Assembly: GCF_003722315.1 (NCBI RefSeq)
Contig: NZ_CP033580.1
Span: forward strand, 1,487,001-1,551,000
Source: Thermoanaerobacter ethanolicus JW 200
GTDB taxonomy: Bacteria; Bacillota; Thermoanaerobacteria; Thermoanaerobacterales; Thermoanaerobacteraceae
Length of the DNA: 64,000 nucleotides
Direction: 5' to 3'
Position numbers and translations under genes: made by a program. A model generated the notes under the pieces. The model did not search any database. It was not told the DNA's origin and was given only the letters and a program-made list of their open reading frames with translations. Positions 7,296 through 16,246 of this stretch are shown here, piece after piece. Numbering within the stretch: the stretch's first letter is position 1; the number at the start of each line of letters is the position of its first letter.

Positions 7296-8498
7296 ATGAC
7301 TGAAAAGCTTTTTTATGAGGATAGTTATATTACTGAATTTGATGCTAATATCGTAGATAAAAGAAAAATAAATAACAAATGGGAACTAGTATTAGATAAA
7401 ACTTATTTTTATCCTGAAGGTGGAGGTCAACCAAGTGATACGGGCCTAATTGATGGTATTAAAGTTTACAAAATATACGAGGAAAATGATACAGTATACC
7501 ACCTTGCAGATAAATGCCCTAAGGGTATAAAAGTTCATTGCCAAGTTGATTGGGAGAGAAGATTTGACCATATGCAACAGCACACCGGACAACATCTTTT
7601 ATCAGCCGTTTTGGAGAAAAAATATGGAGCTCATACGCAAAGTTTTTCTATTGGGGATAAATCTTCCCACATAACTATAACAAAAGATACTTTTAACGAA
7701 GAAGAGGCTTTTGAAGTGGAGAAAGAAGTTAATAGCTTTGTTTATAAAAATATACCTGTTAAAACTTATTTTGCAGATGAAGAAATGTTAAAAAAGCTGC
7801 CCCTTAGAAAGCAACCACAAGTCAGTGAAAATATAAGAATAGTAGAAATAGAAGGGATAGATTATTCTCCTTGTGGGGGCACTCATGTTATGACTACAGG
7901 AGAAATAGGAATTGTAAAAATAAAGAAGTGGGAGAAAACGAATAAAGGCATAAGGTTGGAATTTGTAGCTGGATTTAGAGCACTTTATGATTATCACATA
8001 AAAAATAATTATGTGAATGCTCTTTGTCATCTTCTTTCCGAACAAGAAGAGAATATTTTAGAACATGTGTTAAAGTTACTTGAAGAGAATAAAGAGGTTA
8101 AAAAAGAAGTTAATATTTTGAAAGAAAACATATTGTTGGAAGAGTCTAGAAACCTGATAAAAAGTTCAGAGTTGCATGGAGGTATACACATAGTATACAA
8201 GCTTTATGAAAATAGAACGACAGAAGAGCTAAAAATATTAGCTAAATACATAGTTTCTAATGACAAATGTATAGCTATACTTGGGAATAAAAGAGGAGAA
8301 ACAGGAGATTTAGTGGTTTCAAGGTCTGGCGATGTAGACATTGTGGTGAATGGATTTTTTAAAGAGGTATTGAGGGTTTTTGACGGAAAAGGTGGAGGAA
8401 ACGCTTATATGTGTCAAGGCGGAGTCTCCCTAGACAGATTAGAATTAGCAATGGACAAGGCGTTGAGTATTGTTATAGACGAAATAAATAAAAGATAA
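7296..8498 (+). CDS. alanyl-tRNA editing protein (AlaX-L type, DHHA1 domain)
   Basis: Free-standing editing factor that hydrolyses mischarged Ser- or Gly-tRNA-Ala. It resembles the C-terminal editing part of AlaRS. The zinc-binding motif HxxxH is in MQQHTGQHLLS (about residue 94), the paired CxxxH is in CGGTHV (about residues 193-198), and the C-terminal DHHA1-type domain ends in GGGNAYMCQGG. At 400 aa it fits the long AlaX class. The start at 7296 is preferred over the ATG at 7287 because GAAGGG ends one base before the latter. Likely has its own transcript after the ilvE hairpin. Confidence 0.9.
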   Translation: MTEKLFYEDSYITEFDANIVDKRKINNKWELVLDKTYFYPEGGGQPSDTGLIDGIKVYKIYEENDTVYHLADKCPKGIKVHCQVDWERRFDHMQQHTGQHLLSAVLEKKYGAHTQSFSIGDKSSHITITKDTFNEEEAFEVEKEVNSFVYKNIPVKTYFADEEMLKKLPLRKQPQVSENIRIVEIEGIDYSPCGGTHVMTTGEIGIVKIKKWEKTNKGIRLEFVAGFRALYDYHIKNNYVNALCHLLSEQEENILEHVLKLLEENKEVKKEVNILKENILLEESRNLIKSSELHGGIHIVYKLYENRTTEELKILAKYIVSNDKCIAILGNKRGETGDLVVSRSGDVDIVVNGFFKEVLRVFDGKGGGNAYMCQGGVSLDRLELAMDKALSIVIDEINKR

Positions 8499-8580
8499 AA
8501 ATTTTTAAAATTTTAGCAGGAAATTTATAACATATATAGAATATATTATAATAAATATTTAAAATGGGGAGAGTAGGGAG

Positions 8581-8799
8581 ATGGGTGTAGTAAAAAAAGT
8601 AGATGAAGAATTAAAACGAAGCATGGAGGGTATTAAGGAAAAAATAAAAAGTGACGATATCTTGAATAGGATACTAACTAATGAAGCTGGACAGGTAAAT
8701 GAGGGAGAAAATGATTGGAAAGTAGAGTGTGGACGAGAAATTGTAGAAATTTATAAGAAATTGGTTAATATAGTAGATAAATTAAGGGTTGTTTCTTAA
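8581..8799 (+). CDS. small charged protein of unknown function
   Basis: 72 aa, no recognisable domain, no membrane segment, predicted mostly helical. Behind GGGGAGAGTAGGGAG, an excellent ribosome binding site, and a plausible -10 TATAAT at 8547-8552. It overlaps no other gene and is directly upstream of a Spo0E-like gene, so the two may form a small unit. Coding status rests on the start signal and a sensible amphipathic composition. Confidence 0.6.
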   Translation: MGVVKKVDEELKRSMEGIKEKIKSDDILNRILTNEAGQVNEGENDWKVECGREIVEIYKKLVNIVDKLRVVS

Positions 8800-8872
8800 T
8801 AAAGCCTATTGTAATTTTTGTATTATGATGGTAAAATTGTATATACGAACTCTCAAAAAAGGGGTAAACAAA

Positions 8873-9058
8873 ATGAAAAGTAATGAAGCATTAGAAAGAC
8901 AGATAAGTGTTTTGAGGAAAGAACTGGATAACCTCGTTACTAAGGAAGAGATTGACTATGAAAAAGTGCTTGATATAAGTCGTAAACTGGATGATTTGAT
9001 TGTTTCATATATAATCAACAAAAAAGATAGGTATTCCACAGTTGGAAACTATATCTAA
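8873..9058 (+). CDS. Spo0E-like aspartyl-phosphate phosphatase family protein
   Basis: 61-aa helical-hairpin protein of the Spo0E family, which dephosphorylates Spo0A-P to delay sporulation. The signature is SRKLDDLIVSYI, matching the SxxLDxLIxxY core of the family, preceded by a first helix with ISVLRKELDNLV. The start at 8873 is chosen from AAAGGGG about 10 bases upstream; in-frame ATGs further upstream lack such a site. Whether this copy acts on Spo0A is inference from the family. Confidence 0.82.
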   Translation: MKSNEALERQISVLRKELDNLVTKEEIDYEKVLDISRKLDDLIVSYIINKKDRYSTVGNYI

Positions 9059-9090
9059 AGCCTTTTAAGAAACAAGGGCTTTTCTTTTTT
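9056..9090 (+). terminator. terminator after the Spo0E-like gene
   Basis: AAAGCCTT and AAGGGCTTT form a short stem with one bulge, followed by TCTTTTTTTG. Confidence 0.7.
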
Positions 9091-9109
9091 TGTTATTATA
9101 TTGTTATGA

Positions 9110-9137
9110 TTGCACCATTACAATTGTATGTTATAAT
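9110..9137 (+). promoter_or_regulatory. promoter of the ECF transporter gene
   Basis: TTGCAC (9110-9115), 16 bp spacer, TATAAT (9132-9137), 36 bp before the ATG. No obvious riboswitch fits in the short leader. Confidence 0.65.
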
Positions 9138-9173
9138 ATAACTATCCTACATACATTTATTGGAGGTGGAAAT

Positions 9174-9674
9174 ATGGAACAAAACAATGTTAAAAAAATA
9201 GTATATGGGGCTTTTATGATGGCATTGGTTACTATTGGTACTATGGTAATTCAGATACCCACTCCGGCTACAAAAGGCTATATAAACGTAGGCGATTCTT
9301 TTATATTCTTAAGTTCTGCTTTATTTGGCCCTGCAATGGGATTTGTAACTGGAGGCATTGGTTCTGCTCTTGCGGACTTATTATCAGGTTATGCATATTG
9401 GTCTCCATGGACCTTTATAATTAAAGGGATAGAAGGGTTGATTGTTGGACTTATGTATAAAAAATATACTAAGGAATATTTAAAAGTTGTATCTCTTATA
9501 ATAGGAGCTTTATGGATGGTGTTAGGATACTATATAGCAGGAGGAATCATGTACGGTTTTAAGGCTTCCTTAGTTGATGTGCCAAGTAATTTAGTGCAAG
9601 GTTTTGCAAGTATAATAATAGGGTATATTTTGATACGTTTGATATCTCGATTGGAACTATTTAACAAAGTGTAG
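9174..9674 (+). CDS. ECF transporter substrate-binding (S) component
   Basis: 166-aa integral membrane protein with about five to six hydrophobic segments, starting MEQNNVKKIVYGAFMMALV. The features FVTGGIGSALADLL and SPWTFIIKGIEGLIVGL are typical of vitamin-type ECF S components (riboflavin/HMP/pantothenate superfamily, Pfam ECF-ribofla_trS-like). Such subunits capture a vitamin or precursor and work with shared EcfA/EcfT energising subunits, which are not in this window. The substrate cannot be read from the sequence and no riboswitch precedes it. Start at 9174 follows TGGAGGTGG. Confidence 0.85.
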   Translation: MEQNNVKKIVYGAFMMALVTIGTMVIQIPTPATKGYINVGDSFIFLSSALFGPAMGFVTGGIGSALADLLSGYAYWSPWTFIIKGIEGLIVGLMYKKYTKEYLKVVSLIIGALWMVLGYYIAGGIMYGFKASLVDVPSNLVQGFASIIIGYILIRLISRLELFNKV

Positions 9675-9702
9675 CAGGGTTTTTTAAACCTTGCTTTTTT
9701 TT
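9673..9702 (+). terminator. intrinsic terminator after the ECF S component
   Basis: AGCAGGGTTT pairs with AAACCTTGCT (one G-U) around TTT, followed by eight T. Confidence 0.88.
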
Positions 9703-9750
9703 ATGTAAAAATATATCATTATATAGGAAAGAGAAATTGAGGTGATGAGA

Positions 9751-10476
9751 ATGATTGATACATTTCTATTTGACTTGGACGGTACCTTACTTCCTGTTGA
9801 TACGGACAAGATGTTGGATGAGTATTTTTTAAGTCTCACAAAAAAGCTTTCTTCTCTATTTGACCCCCATTTTTTATTTAAAAGTCTTTATAGTGCCAGT
9901 ATGGACATGATAAATAATTTAGATCCAAACAAAACTAATGAAGAAGCATTTTTTGATTCTTTTTTAAAAAAAGTCAACTATCCAAAAGAGGAATTGGATG
10001 TACTTTTTGAAGACTTTTATTTAAATGATTACAAAGAGTTAGGAAAAAATATTAAGGCCAATGAATACGTCAAGAAATCCTTAGAAATTTTGAAAGAAAA
10101 AGGCTATACACTTGTTTTAGCAACCAATCCTGTATTTCCAAGAATTGCAATCTTAGAGAGGCTTAGATGGGCAGGCCTTAATGAAAGCTATTTTGATTTT
10201 ATAACTACTTATGAAAATATGCATTTTTGTAAGCCCCATATACAATACTATGAAGAGATATTAAAAGTTATAAATAAAAAGCCGGAAAATTGTTATATGG
10301 TGGGAAATGATGTGGAAGAGGACTTGATAGCTTTTAAGTTGGGTATGAAGACTTTTTTGATTGAGGACTATATGATAAATAGAAATTCAAAAGATATAGT
10401 AGCGACACAAAAGGGTAGTTACAAAGATTTATATGAATTTGTCTGTAGCTTTAAGGAGGGAGGCAAAAATTTATGA
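9751..10476 (+). CDS. HAD-superfamily hydrolase
   Basis: 241-aa haloacid-dehalogenase-type phosphatase. Motif I is FDLDGTLL near the N-terminus (nucleophile and acid Asp), motif II lies in LVLATNP, and motif III/IV is MVGNDVEEDL. A helical cap is inserted after motif I. The substrate is unknown. The start at 9751 is chosen because GAGGTG lies 7 bases upstream. It overlaps the following gene by 4 bp (ATGA), so the two are translationally coupled, and comEC and holA follow closely. Confidence 0.88.
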   Translation: MIDTFLFDLDGTLLPVDTDKMLDEYFLSLTKKLSSLFDPHFLFKSLYSASMDMINNLDPNKTNEEAFFDSFLKKVNYPKEELDVLFEDFYLNDYKELGKNIKANEYVKKSLEILKEKGYTLVLATNPVFPRIAILERLRWAGLNESYFDFITTYENMHFCKPHIQYYEEILKVINKKPENCYMVGNDVEEDLIAFKLGMKTFLIEDYMINRNSKDIVATQKGSYKDLYEFVCSFKEGGKNL

Positions 10477-11195
10477 AAGTCACAGTGTTAGGGTGTCATG
10501 GACCTTTCCCTGGGCCTTATGGGGCTACTTCCGGATATTTAGTAGAAGAGGAAAATACTCATATTTTACTGGACTGTGGCAGTGGAGTAATAAGCAGATA
10601 CCAAAGGTATTACGAGTTAAATAAATTAAAATACATAATTTTGTCTCATTTGCACTCTGATCATGTGGCAGACATGATGGTTTTAAGATATGCTCTTGAT
10701 ATTATGGAGTCAAGAGGCATGATAACTGAACCTGTGAATGTATATTGTCCACAAACACCAGAAAATGTTTTTGAAGATTTTAAGTTTAAAGATGTTTTTA
10801 ATTTACACATTATAAATGAAGAGGCTACTTTAAATTTAGAGGGAATAGAGATTTCTTTTAAAAAGATGACGCATCCTGTAGAGACTTATGCTGTGAAGAT
10901 GAAAAAGGGAGAAAAAATCTTTGTATATAGTGGTGATACCACCTATAATGAAGATTTAATATCTTTTGCAAATAAAGCTGATTTATTCCTATGTGATGGA
11001 AATTTCTTGACAGGAATGCAAGGACCACACTTAACTGCTGCGGAAGCTGCTGAAATTGCTAAGAAAGCCGAGTGCAAAAGATTAGTTTTGACTCATTTGT
11101 CACCGCTTATTTCTATCAAGGATTATTATGATGAAGCAATTAAAGTCTTTGGAAATACAGAAATTGCAAGAGATTTTGAAGTTTATGTGATATAA
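10473..11195 (+). CDS. MBL-fold metallo-hydrolase (RNase Z-like, YhfI type)
   Basis: 240-aa metallo-beta-lactamase-fold enzyme. It has the N-terminal GCHGPFPGPYGATSGYLV pattern, the metal motif HLHSDH (about residues 56-61), a later HPVET and YSGDTTYNED, and a C-terminal LTHLSP histidine. This arrangement is like YhfI and the RNase Z/arylsulfatase-like branch, but it lacks the exosite arm of true tRNase Z, so the substrate is unknown. The ATG overlaps the preceding stop and comEC begins one base after its stop. Confidence 0.88.
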   Translation: MKVTVLGCHGPFPGPYGATSGYLVEEENTHILLDCGSGVISRYQRYYELNKLKYIILSHLHSDHVADMMVLRYALDIMESRGMITEPVNVYCPQTPENVFEDFKFKDVFNLHIINEEATLNLEGIEISFKKMTHPVETYAVKMKKGEKIFVYSGDTTYNEDLISFANKADLFLCDGNFLTGMQGPHLTAAEAAEIAKKAECKRLVLTHLSPLISIKDYYDEAIKVFGNTEIARDFEVYVI

Positions 11196-11196
11196 A

Positions 11197-13470
11197 ATGG
11201 AATTTCCATTTTTATATCTTACTGTAGCTCTTTCTTTAGGAATAATAATTGGAAGATATGTTTTTCATCCTTTTGCTTTTTTGCTTTTATTAGCAATTTC
11301 AGTGGCTATTTCTTTGTGGCGGTATTTGAAAAATAAAAATGTCAGTTTACTTCTTTTAATTTCTTTTATTTTTGTAGGTGCAATTTTAAGTGGCAATGCT
11401 TTTAATTCTCCCAATCCTTATCTAAAGTTTGAAGACAAATTTATAACTATAAATGGCAAGGTGTACGAGGTAAAAGAATATGAGGGATATGCTAAATACA
11501 TAGTTAAACCGCCTAAATTACCTAAAGTATTGGTTACTCAATATGGGGGCAAATATCCTTCAGAGGGAGATATTGTAAGTATAAGAGGGATAATTTCAAT
11601 TCCCCAAAAAGCTACAAATCCAGGAGGCTTTGACTACAAGCTCTTTTTAAAGAAAAAAGGAATTTATGCAGTTATGAGAGTGCAGGGGTATGCCGTTGAC
11701 ATTGTGGGCAAAGGCAATTTAAATTTTATTGAGAAGGTTATATATGCTGCAAAGCAAAAAACAGAAGTTAATTATATAAATTCAATGCCCGAAAGAGATG
11801 CTAAGTTTGTTATATCGATTTTTTTAGGAGATAAACTTGTTGACGATGAGACTTTGGGACAATTTAGGACAGCAGGTATTTCACATATTATTTCCGTATC
11901 AGGAATGCACGTAGCAATTATAACAGGTTTTATACTTTATATGTTAAGTCTTTTTAACATTAGAAGGTACAAAGTTCCTATCATTATAATTGTATTGACC
12001 TTCTATGCAATTTTAACAGGAGCAAATCCGCCAGTTATAAGGGCAGCTCTTATGGCTTCTATCGCTTTAATTGGCACTACTTATGGCAAAAAACATAATT
12101 CTATAAATTCTTTGTCTTTTGCGGCTTTTGTGATATTAATATTTAACCCTTTGATGCTGTGGGATGTAGGTTTTCAACTTTCATTTGTTGCCACTTTAGC
12201 CATTTTGTATTTCTATAAGCCGATACGAGAAAAATTATCAATGCTAAATCCCAAAATACGAGATTTAGTCGCTTTAACTCTTTCTGCTCAAATTGGCACA
12301 ATCCCCTTTACCATGTATTATTATCATTATATATCCATAATTTCGCTTTTGTCCAACATTGTAATAGTGCCATTGGCGAATATAGCAGTTGTTTTGGGAT
12401 TTTTATCGGCTATGATAGGGCTGATTTTTCCTCCCTTGTCCTATTTTATAAATTATATAAATATACCTGTAGTAGAAGCTATTTTGTACATAACGAAATT
12501 GTTCAATAGCTTTCCTTATGCCAGTATAAATACTATTGTTCCGCCTTTGTATGTGATTGTTTTGTATTATGGAATTTTAACAGTCCTACTTAGCAGTTTT
12601 GATAAAAAAACTAAAAAGATTTCTATTGCAATCGCCTTGACTTTTGTTATAGCAATTTTCTTTTATAATTATCTATTGCCTAAAGATTTAGAAGTGACTT
12701 TCCTGGATGTAGGACAAGGGGACAGCACGTTTGTCAGGACACCACACGGCAAAACTTTTTTAATAGATGGAGGAGGCAAACCTTTATTTGCGACTTCTTC
12801 TTTTGATGTTGGAGAAGATCTAGTACTTCCATTTTTGTATTACAAAGGTGTTATGAAGCTTGATGGAGTATTTATATCTCATACAGATATTGACCATATC
12901 GGTGGAATAATTACTGTTTTGCAGCAGATAAAGGTAGATAAAGTTTTTATTGGAGTCCAAAAAGTTACTGATGAGAATTTTAAAAAGATGATTAAGGTTG
13001 CAAAAGAGAAAAACATCCCTGTTATTTTTCTGAAAAAAGGAGATAAGGTTGAAATAGATAATATTGAAATATACGTTTTACACCCTGACCCTCAAAATTT
13101 AATAGAGGAAAATCCTATAAATAACAATGCACTTGTTTTTAAGATGAAGTACAAGAAGATGGAATTTTTATTTACAGGTGATATAGAAAAGCCTGCAGAA
13201 GAGGTTTTGAAAAATTTAGACATAAAGACTGATATTTTAAAGGTGGCTCACCACGGGTCAAATACTTCTTCTACACAAGAATTCATTGAAAAAGCCAATC
13301 TGAAAGTATGTATTGTCCAAGTAGGTAAAAACAGTTATGGACTACCTGATGAGAGAGTGCTAAAATATCTTCAAGAGAAGGCGAAGGTATATAGGACGGA
13401 TAAAAATGGAGCAATTATCGTAAAAACAAATGGAGAAAGGGCTTATATAACTACTTTTCTCAAGGAGTGA
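11197..13470 (+). CDS. comEC: ComEC/Rec2 DNA uptake channel protein
   Basis: 757-aa integral membrane protein forming the channel that passes single-stranded transforming DNA into the cell. Domain order is standard: N-terminal membrane helices and soluble OB-like region (to about 180), the Competence domain with SHIISVSGMHVAIITG (about 227-242) and several more helices (to about 490), then a C-terminal metallo-beta-lactamase domain with FLDVGQGDSTFV, SHTDIDHIGG and VAHHGSNTSS. No frameshift. There is no good ribosome binding site, so translation probably relies on coupling to the preceding gene. comEA is far upstream at the window edge. Confidence 0.95.
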   Translation: MEFPFLYLTVALSLGIIIGRYVFHPFAFLLLLAISVAISLWRYLKNKNVSLLLLISFIFVGAILSGNAFNSPNPYLKFEDKFITINGKVYEVKEYEGYAKYIVKPPKLPKVLVTQYGGKYPSEGDIVSIRGIISIPQKATNPGGFDYKLFLKKKGIYAVMRVQGYAVDIVGKGNLNFIEKVIYAAKQKTEVNYINSMPERDAKFVISIFLGDKLVDDETLGQFRTAGISHIISVSGMHVAIITGFILYMLSLFNIRRYKVPIIIIVLTFYAILTGANPPVIRAALMASIALIGTTYGKKHNSINSLSFAAFVILIFNPLMLWDVGFQLSFVATLAILYFYKPIREKLSMLNPKIRDLVALTLSAQIGTIPFTMYYYHYISIISLLSNIVIVPLANIAVVLGFLSAMIGLIFPPLSYFINYINIPVVEAILYITKLFNSFPYASINTIVPPLYVIVLYYGILTVLLSSFDKKTKKISIAIALTFVIAIFFYNYLLPKDLEVTFLDVGQGDSTFVRTPHGKTFLIDGGGKPLFATSSFDVGEDLVLPFLYYKGVMKLDGVFISHTDIDHIGGIITVLQQIKVDKVFIGVQKVTDENFKKMIKVAKEKNIPVIFLKKGDKVEIDNIEIYVLHPDPQNLIEENPINNNALVFKMKYKKMEFLFTGDIEKPAEEVLKNLDIKTDILKVAHHGSNTSSTQEFIEKANLKVCIVQVGKNSYGLPDERVLKYLQEKAKVYRTDKNGAIIVKTNGERAYITTFLKE

Positions 13471-13474
13471 AATA

Positions 13475-14491
13475 ATGAATTATAAAGAGTTAGTGGAGAG
13501 TTTAAAAAAAGATAAGATTGACAATGTATATCTTTTTTATGGAGAAGAGAGGTTTTTATTGTTAGATGCTTTAAAAAGGATAAAAGCAAAAATATTAATG
13601 CCTGAGACTATGGATATGAACTATGTGGTTATTGAAAAAGATAGTCCAGAAGAATGTATGGAAGCTATTATCGAAAATTGTGAGACATTACCTTTATTTT
13701 CTGATTACAAATTAGTAGTAGTAAAAAATGAAGAGGAACAGCTTTCTAAGCTAGGGGATAAAGAGTTAAAAAGACTTACGAACTATCTAGAAGAAAAAGT
13801 TACTTCTCCTCAAAGCAGCATTGTACTAGTAATTATAGGAGGAGAAAAAATAGATTTAAGGAAAAAGCTTTATAAGTTTATTGAAAAAATAGGTAAAATA
13901 GTTTATTTTCAAAGACTTTCTTTTGAAGAGGCAGTAAATTACGCCGGCTATTTTTTAAAAAAGAGTGGCAAAAAAGTAAAAAAATCTGATGTGGAATATA
14001 TTGTGAAGAGCGTTGGAACGGATTTATACGCAATTGTAAATGAAATACATAAATTAGTTTCCTATTCTGACAGTGAAGAAATAGAAATGGAAAAGATGAA
14101 AGAGGTTCTTACTATAAACCTGCAACAAAACATTTTTAATCTTGTCAATGCTATAGGAATGAAAAAAGAAAAAGAGGCTTATAAAGTTTTACACACCCTT
14201 TTAGAAAAAGGAGAAGTACCCCTTATTATATTGTCGATGATTGTAAGACAAATGAGGTTGATTACTAAGATAAAAAGCTTTGAAGGTAAATTTGGCGATA
14301 AAAAGACTATTGCATCTTCTTTAGGAGTACCATACTTTGCAGTAGAAGAGTTAATGAGACAGAGTAGACTTTTTAAAAAAGAAGAGTTGGAAAGAGCTTA
14401 TAAAGAGTGTTTGAAATGTGATATTGCATTGAAATCAGGAGCAGATAGTAGTTTGGCATTGGAGGGGCTTGTAAAAAAATTGTGCAAATGA
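13475..14491 (+). CDS. holA: DNA polymerase III delta subunit
   Basis: 338-aa clamp-loader delta subunit that opens the beta sliding clamp. The N-terminal pattern VYLFYGEERFLL is typical of HolA, and the gene position directly downstream of comEC and beside rpsT is the conserved Firmicute order. The last gene of the unit that begins with the HAD hydrolase; it ends at a bidirectional hairpin shared with rpsT. Confidence 0.95.
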   Translation: MNYKELVESLKKDKIDNVYLFYGEERFLLLDALKRIKAKILMPETMDMNYVVIEKDSPEECMEAIIENCETLPLFSDYKLVVVKNEEEQLSKLGDKELKRLTNYLEEKVTSPQSSIVLVIIGGEKIDLRKKLYKFIEKIGKIVYFQRLSFEEAVNYAGYFLKKSGKKVKKSDVEYIVKSVGTDLYAIVNEIHKLVSYSDSEEIEMEKMKEVLTINLQQNIFNLVNAIGMKKEKEAYKVLHTLLEKGEVPLIILSMIVRQMRLITKIKSFEGKFGDKKTIASSLGVPYFAVEELMRQSRLFKKEELERAYKECLKCDIALKSGADSSLALEGLVKKLCK

Positions 14492-14494
14492 TAA

Positions 14495-14519
14495 AAAGCG
14501 TACTTTTAAGGTACGCTTT
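14495..14519. terminator. bidirectional terminator between holA and rpsT
   Basis: AAAGCGTAC (14495-14503) and GTACGCTTT (14511-14519) form a perfect 9-bp stem with a 7-nt loop and A/T tails on both sides; the right arm overlaps the rpsT stop codon. Confidence 0.85.
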
Positions 14520-14802
14520 ATTCATTACTTGCTGCTGATTTTAAAAGATTGTTAAATTTTGCATAAAGTCTGGACTTTTTTCTTGCCACTGTGTTTTTGT
14601 GGAGAACTCCTTTTGTGGCAGCTTTGTCCAATTCTTTGACAGCAAGTCTTAATTTTTCTTTTATTGTTTCTATATCTCCTGTAGCTAAACTTTCGTTAAA
14701 CTTTTTAATAAATGTTTTAACTCTTGATTTTATCATTTTATTGCGTAAAGTCCTTTTTGCGATAACAGAAATCCTCTTCTTTGCAGATTTTGTGTTTGCC
14801 AA
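14518..14802 (-). CDS. rpsT: 30S ribosomal protein S20
   Basis: 94-aa basic helical protein of the small ribosomal subunit that binds 16S rRNA. The N-terminus LANTKSAKKRI and the segment AATKGVLHKNTVARKKSRL are diagnostic. The start is a TTG at 14802, directly behind GGAGGTGAAGCTT; a longer in-frame ATG at 14838 would place this ribosome binding site inside the gene. Lies on the strand opposite to its neighbours. Confidence 0.96.
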   Translation of the reverse strand: MANTKSAKKRISVIAKRTLRNKMIKSRVKTFIKKFNESLATGDIETIKEKLRLAVKELDKAATKGVLHKNTVARKKSRLYAKFNNLLKSAASNE

Positions 14803-14828
14803 AAGCTTCACCTCCTCAATCGAATTTA

Positions 14829-14857
14829 ATTTTACCACGAAAGAAATAGTTTTTCAA
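14829..14857 (-). promoter_or_regulatory. promoter of rpsT
   Basis: On the minus strand TTGAAA (14852-14857), 17 bp spacer, TAAAAT (14829-14834). Confidence 0.7.
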
Positions 14858-14935
14858 GGATTAATACACTTTTTACTTTACCACAGAGGTATAAAATTTG
14901 TCAATTTGTTCATCATAATTAAAGGAGGTGATTTA

Positions 14936-15262
14936 ATGTTACAAACAGTTATTCGCTTTATTGTGTCAGCTATTGTGCTGTTAGTGGTAGGATATCTTGT
15001 TCCAGGGTTTAGCGTCGCAGGATTTTGGGGAGCTCTTATTTCAGCGGTGGTAATAGCTTTGTTAGGCTATATTGTAGAATTAATATTAGGGAAAGATATT
15101 TCACCAAGAAGCCGTGGCTTTGTAGGATTTATTGTTGCGGCGGTAGTGATATACGTTTCTCAGTTTATTGTTCCTACCATTCACGCAACAATAGTTGGTT
15201 CGTTGATTGCTGCTTTTGTGATAGGATTGGTTGACGCCTTTGTACCGACAGAGTTGAGGTGA
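14936..15262 (+). CDS. holin-like small membrane protein (Phage_holin_4_2 / YvlD-type)
   Basis: 108 aa with four hydrophobic segments (starting MLQTVIRFIVSAIVLLVVGY), of the Pfam Phage_holin_4_2 family, which includes YvlD and is widespread outside phages. Despite the family name there is no phage context here. AAAGGAGGTG lies 7 bases before the ATG at 14936. It is followed 5 bp later by gpr and is probably cotranscribed with it. Function unknown. Confidence 0.85.
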   Translation: MLQTVIRFIVSAIVLLVVGYLVPGFSVAGFWGALISAVVIALLGYIVELILGKDISPRSRGFVGFIVAAVVIYVSQFIVPTIHATIVGSLIAAFVIGLVDAFVPTELR

Positions 15263-15267
15263 TGTAG

Positions 15268-16233
15268 ATGTACAGTATAAGGACAGACCTTGCAGTAGAA
15301 GCGAGAGAATTATACAAAGGAAGAGAGATTCCAGGGGTGAGTGTGGAGGAAAAACACTTAGAGGGTATAAAAGTGACAAAGGTCAAAATTTTAAATGAAG
15401 AAGGAGAAAAAGCAATGGGGAAGCCAGTGGGGGACTATATAACTATTGAAGCCCCCGGCCTCATTGAAAGGGACTTGGATTTAGAGGAAGAAGTTGCGAA
15501 AGTTTTAGCAGATATAATTAAAGAAATAGCTAATTTGACGGAAAATACACAAGTTTTAGTAGTAGGGTTAGGCAATTGGAATGTCACCCCTGATGCTTTA
15601 GGGCCACGGGTGGTGTCTAACATTGTGGTGACAAGGCATTTAAAGGAATATGCACCTCAACAGTTTGGCGATGAAATTCGGTCTGTCAGCGCAATTTCTC
15701 CCGGAGTTTTAGGCATAACCGGGATAGAAACAGCTGAAATTTTAAAAGGTGTAGTTGACAGAATAAAACCTGACTTAATAATTACAATTGACGCTTTGGC
15801 TTCGAGAAGATTAGAGAGGTTGTCTACTACTATTCAAATTTCAAATACAGGTATAAGTCCAGGGTCTGGAATAGGTAATAGAAGGCTTTCCATTACTGAG
15901 CAAAGCTTAGGGATACCTGTAATAGCCATAGGAGTTCCTACAGTAGTAGATGCGGTCACAATTGCTAACGACACCATCGAATATTTAACAGAAGAGTTAC
16001 TAAAACAGACCAAAGAAGAAAGCCCTTTTTATGAAGTACTTAAGAATATGAGTCAACAAGAGAAATACAGTCTCATTCAAGAAGTTTTAACACCTTATGT
16101 ACATAATCTTGTAGTTACTCCTAAAGAAATAGATTTATTGGTAAAAAATATATCTTCAATTATTTCCAGAGGGATAAATCTTGCACTACAACCTGGGCTT
16201 ACGGAAAAGGAAATGAATCAATTGCTTCATTAA
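15268..16233 (+). CDS. gpr: GPR germination endoprotease
   Basis: 321-aa protease that degrades small acid-soluble spore proteins at germination. The N-terminal propeptide-like segment MYSIRTDLAVEARELY matches GPR, whose precursor is cleaved at a site resembling its substrates. GLGNWNVTPDALGPRVV and ALASRRLERLSTTIQ are conserved segments of the aspartic-like active site. The gene order rpsT-gpr-spoIIP is the usual one in sporulating Firmicutes. Regulation by a forespore sigma factor is likely from family knowledge; I did not identify the promoter. Confidence 0.96.
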   Translation: MYSIRTDLAVEARELYKGREIPGVSVEEKHLEGIKVTKVKILNEEGEKAMGKPVGDYITIEAPGLIERDLDLEEEVAKVLADIIKEIANLTENTQVLVVGLGNWNVTPDALGPRVVSNIVVTRHLKEYAPQQFGDEIRSVSAISPGVLGITGIETAEILKGVVDRIKPDLIITIDALASRRLERLSTTIQISNTGISPGSGIGNRRLSITEQSLGIPVIAIGVPTVVDAVTIANDTIEYLTEELLKQTKEESPFYEVLKNMSQQEKYSLIQEVLTPYVHNLVVTPKEIDLLVKNISSIISRGINLALQPGLTEKEMNQLLH

Positions 16234-16246
16234 ACATAAAGTACTA

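Noticed and set aside
9090-9173. Upstream extension of the ECF S component
   Set aside because: It crosses the promoter at 9110-9137; TGGAGGTGG directly before 9174 sets the start.
14591-14935. N-terminal extension of the holin-like protein
   Set aside because: It runs antisense through rpsT; the AAAGGAGGTG before 14936 sets the real start.
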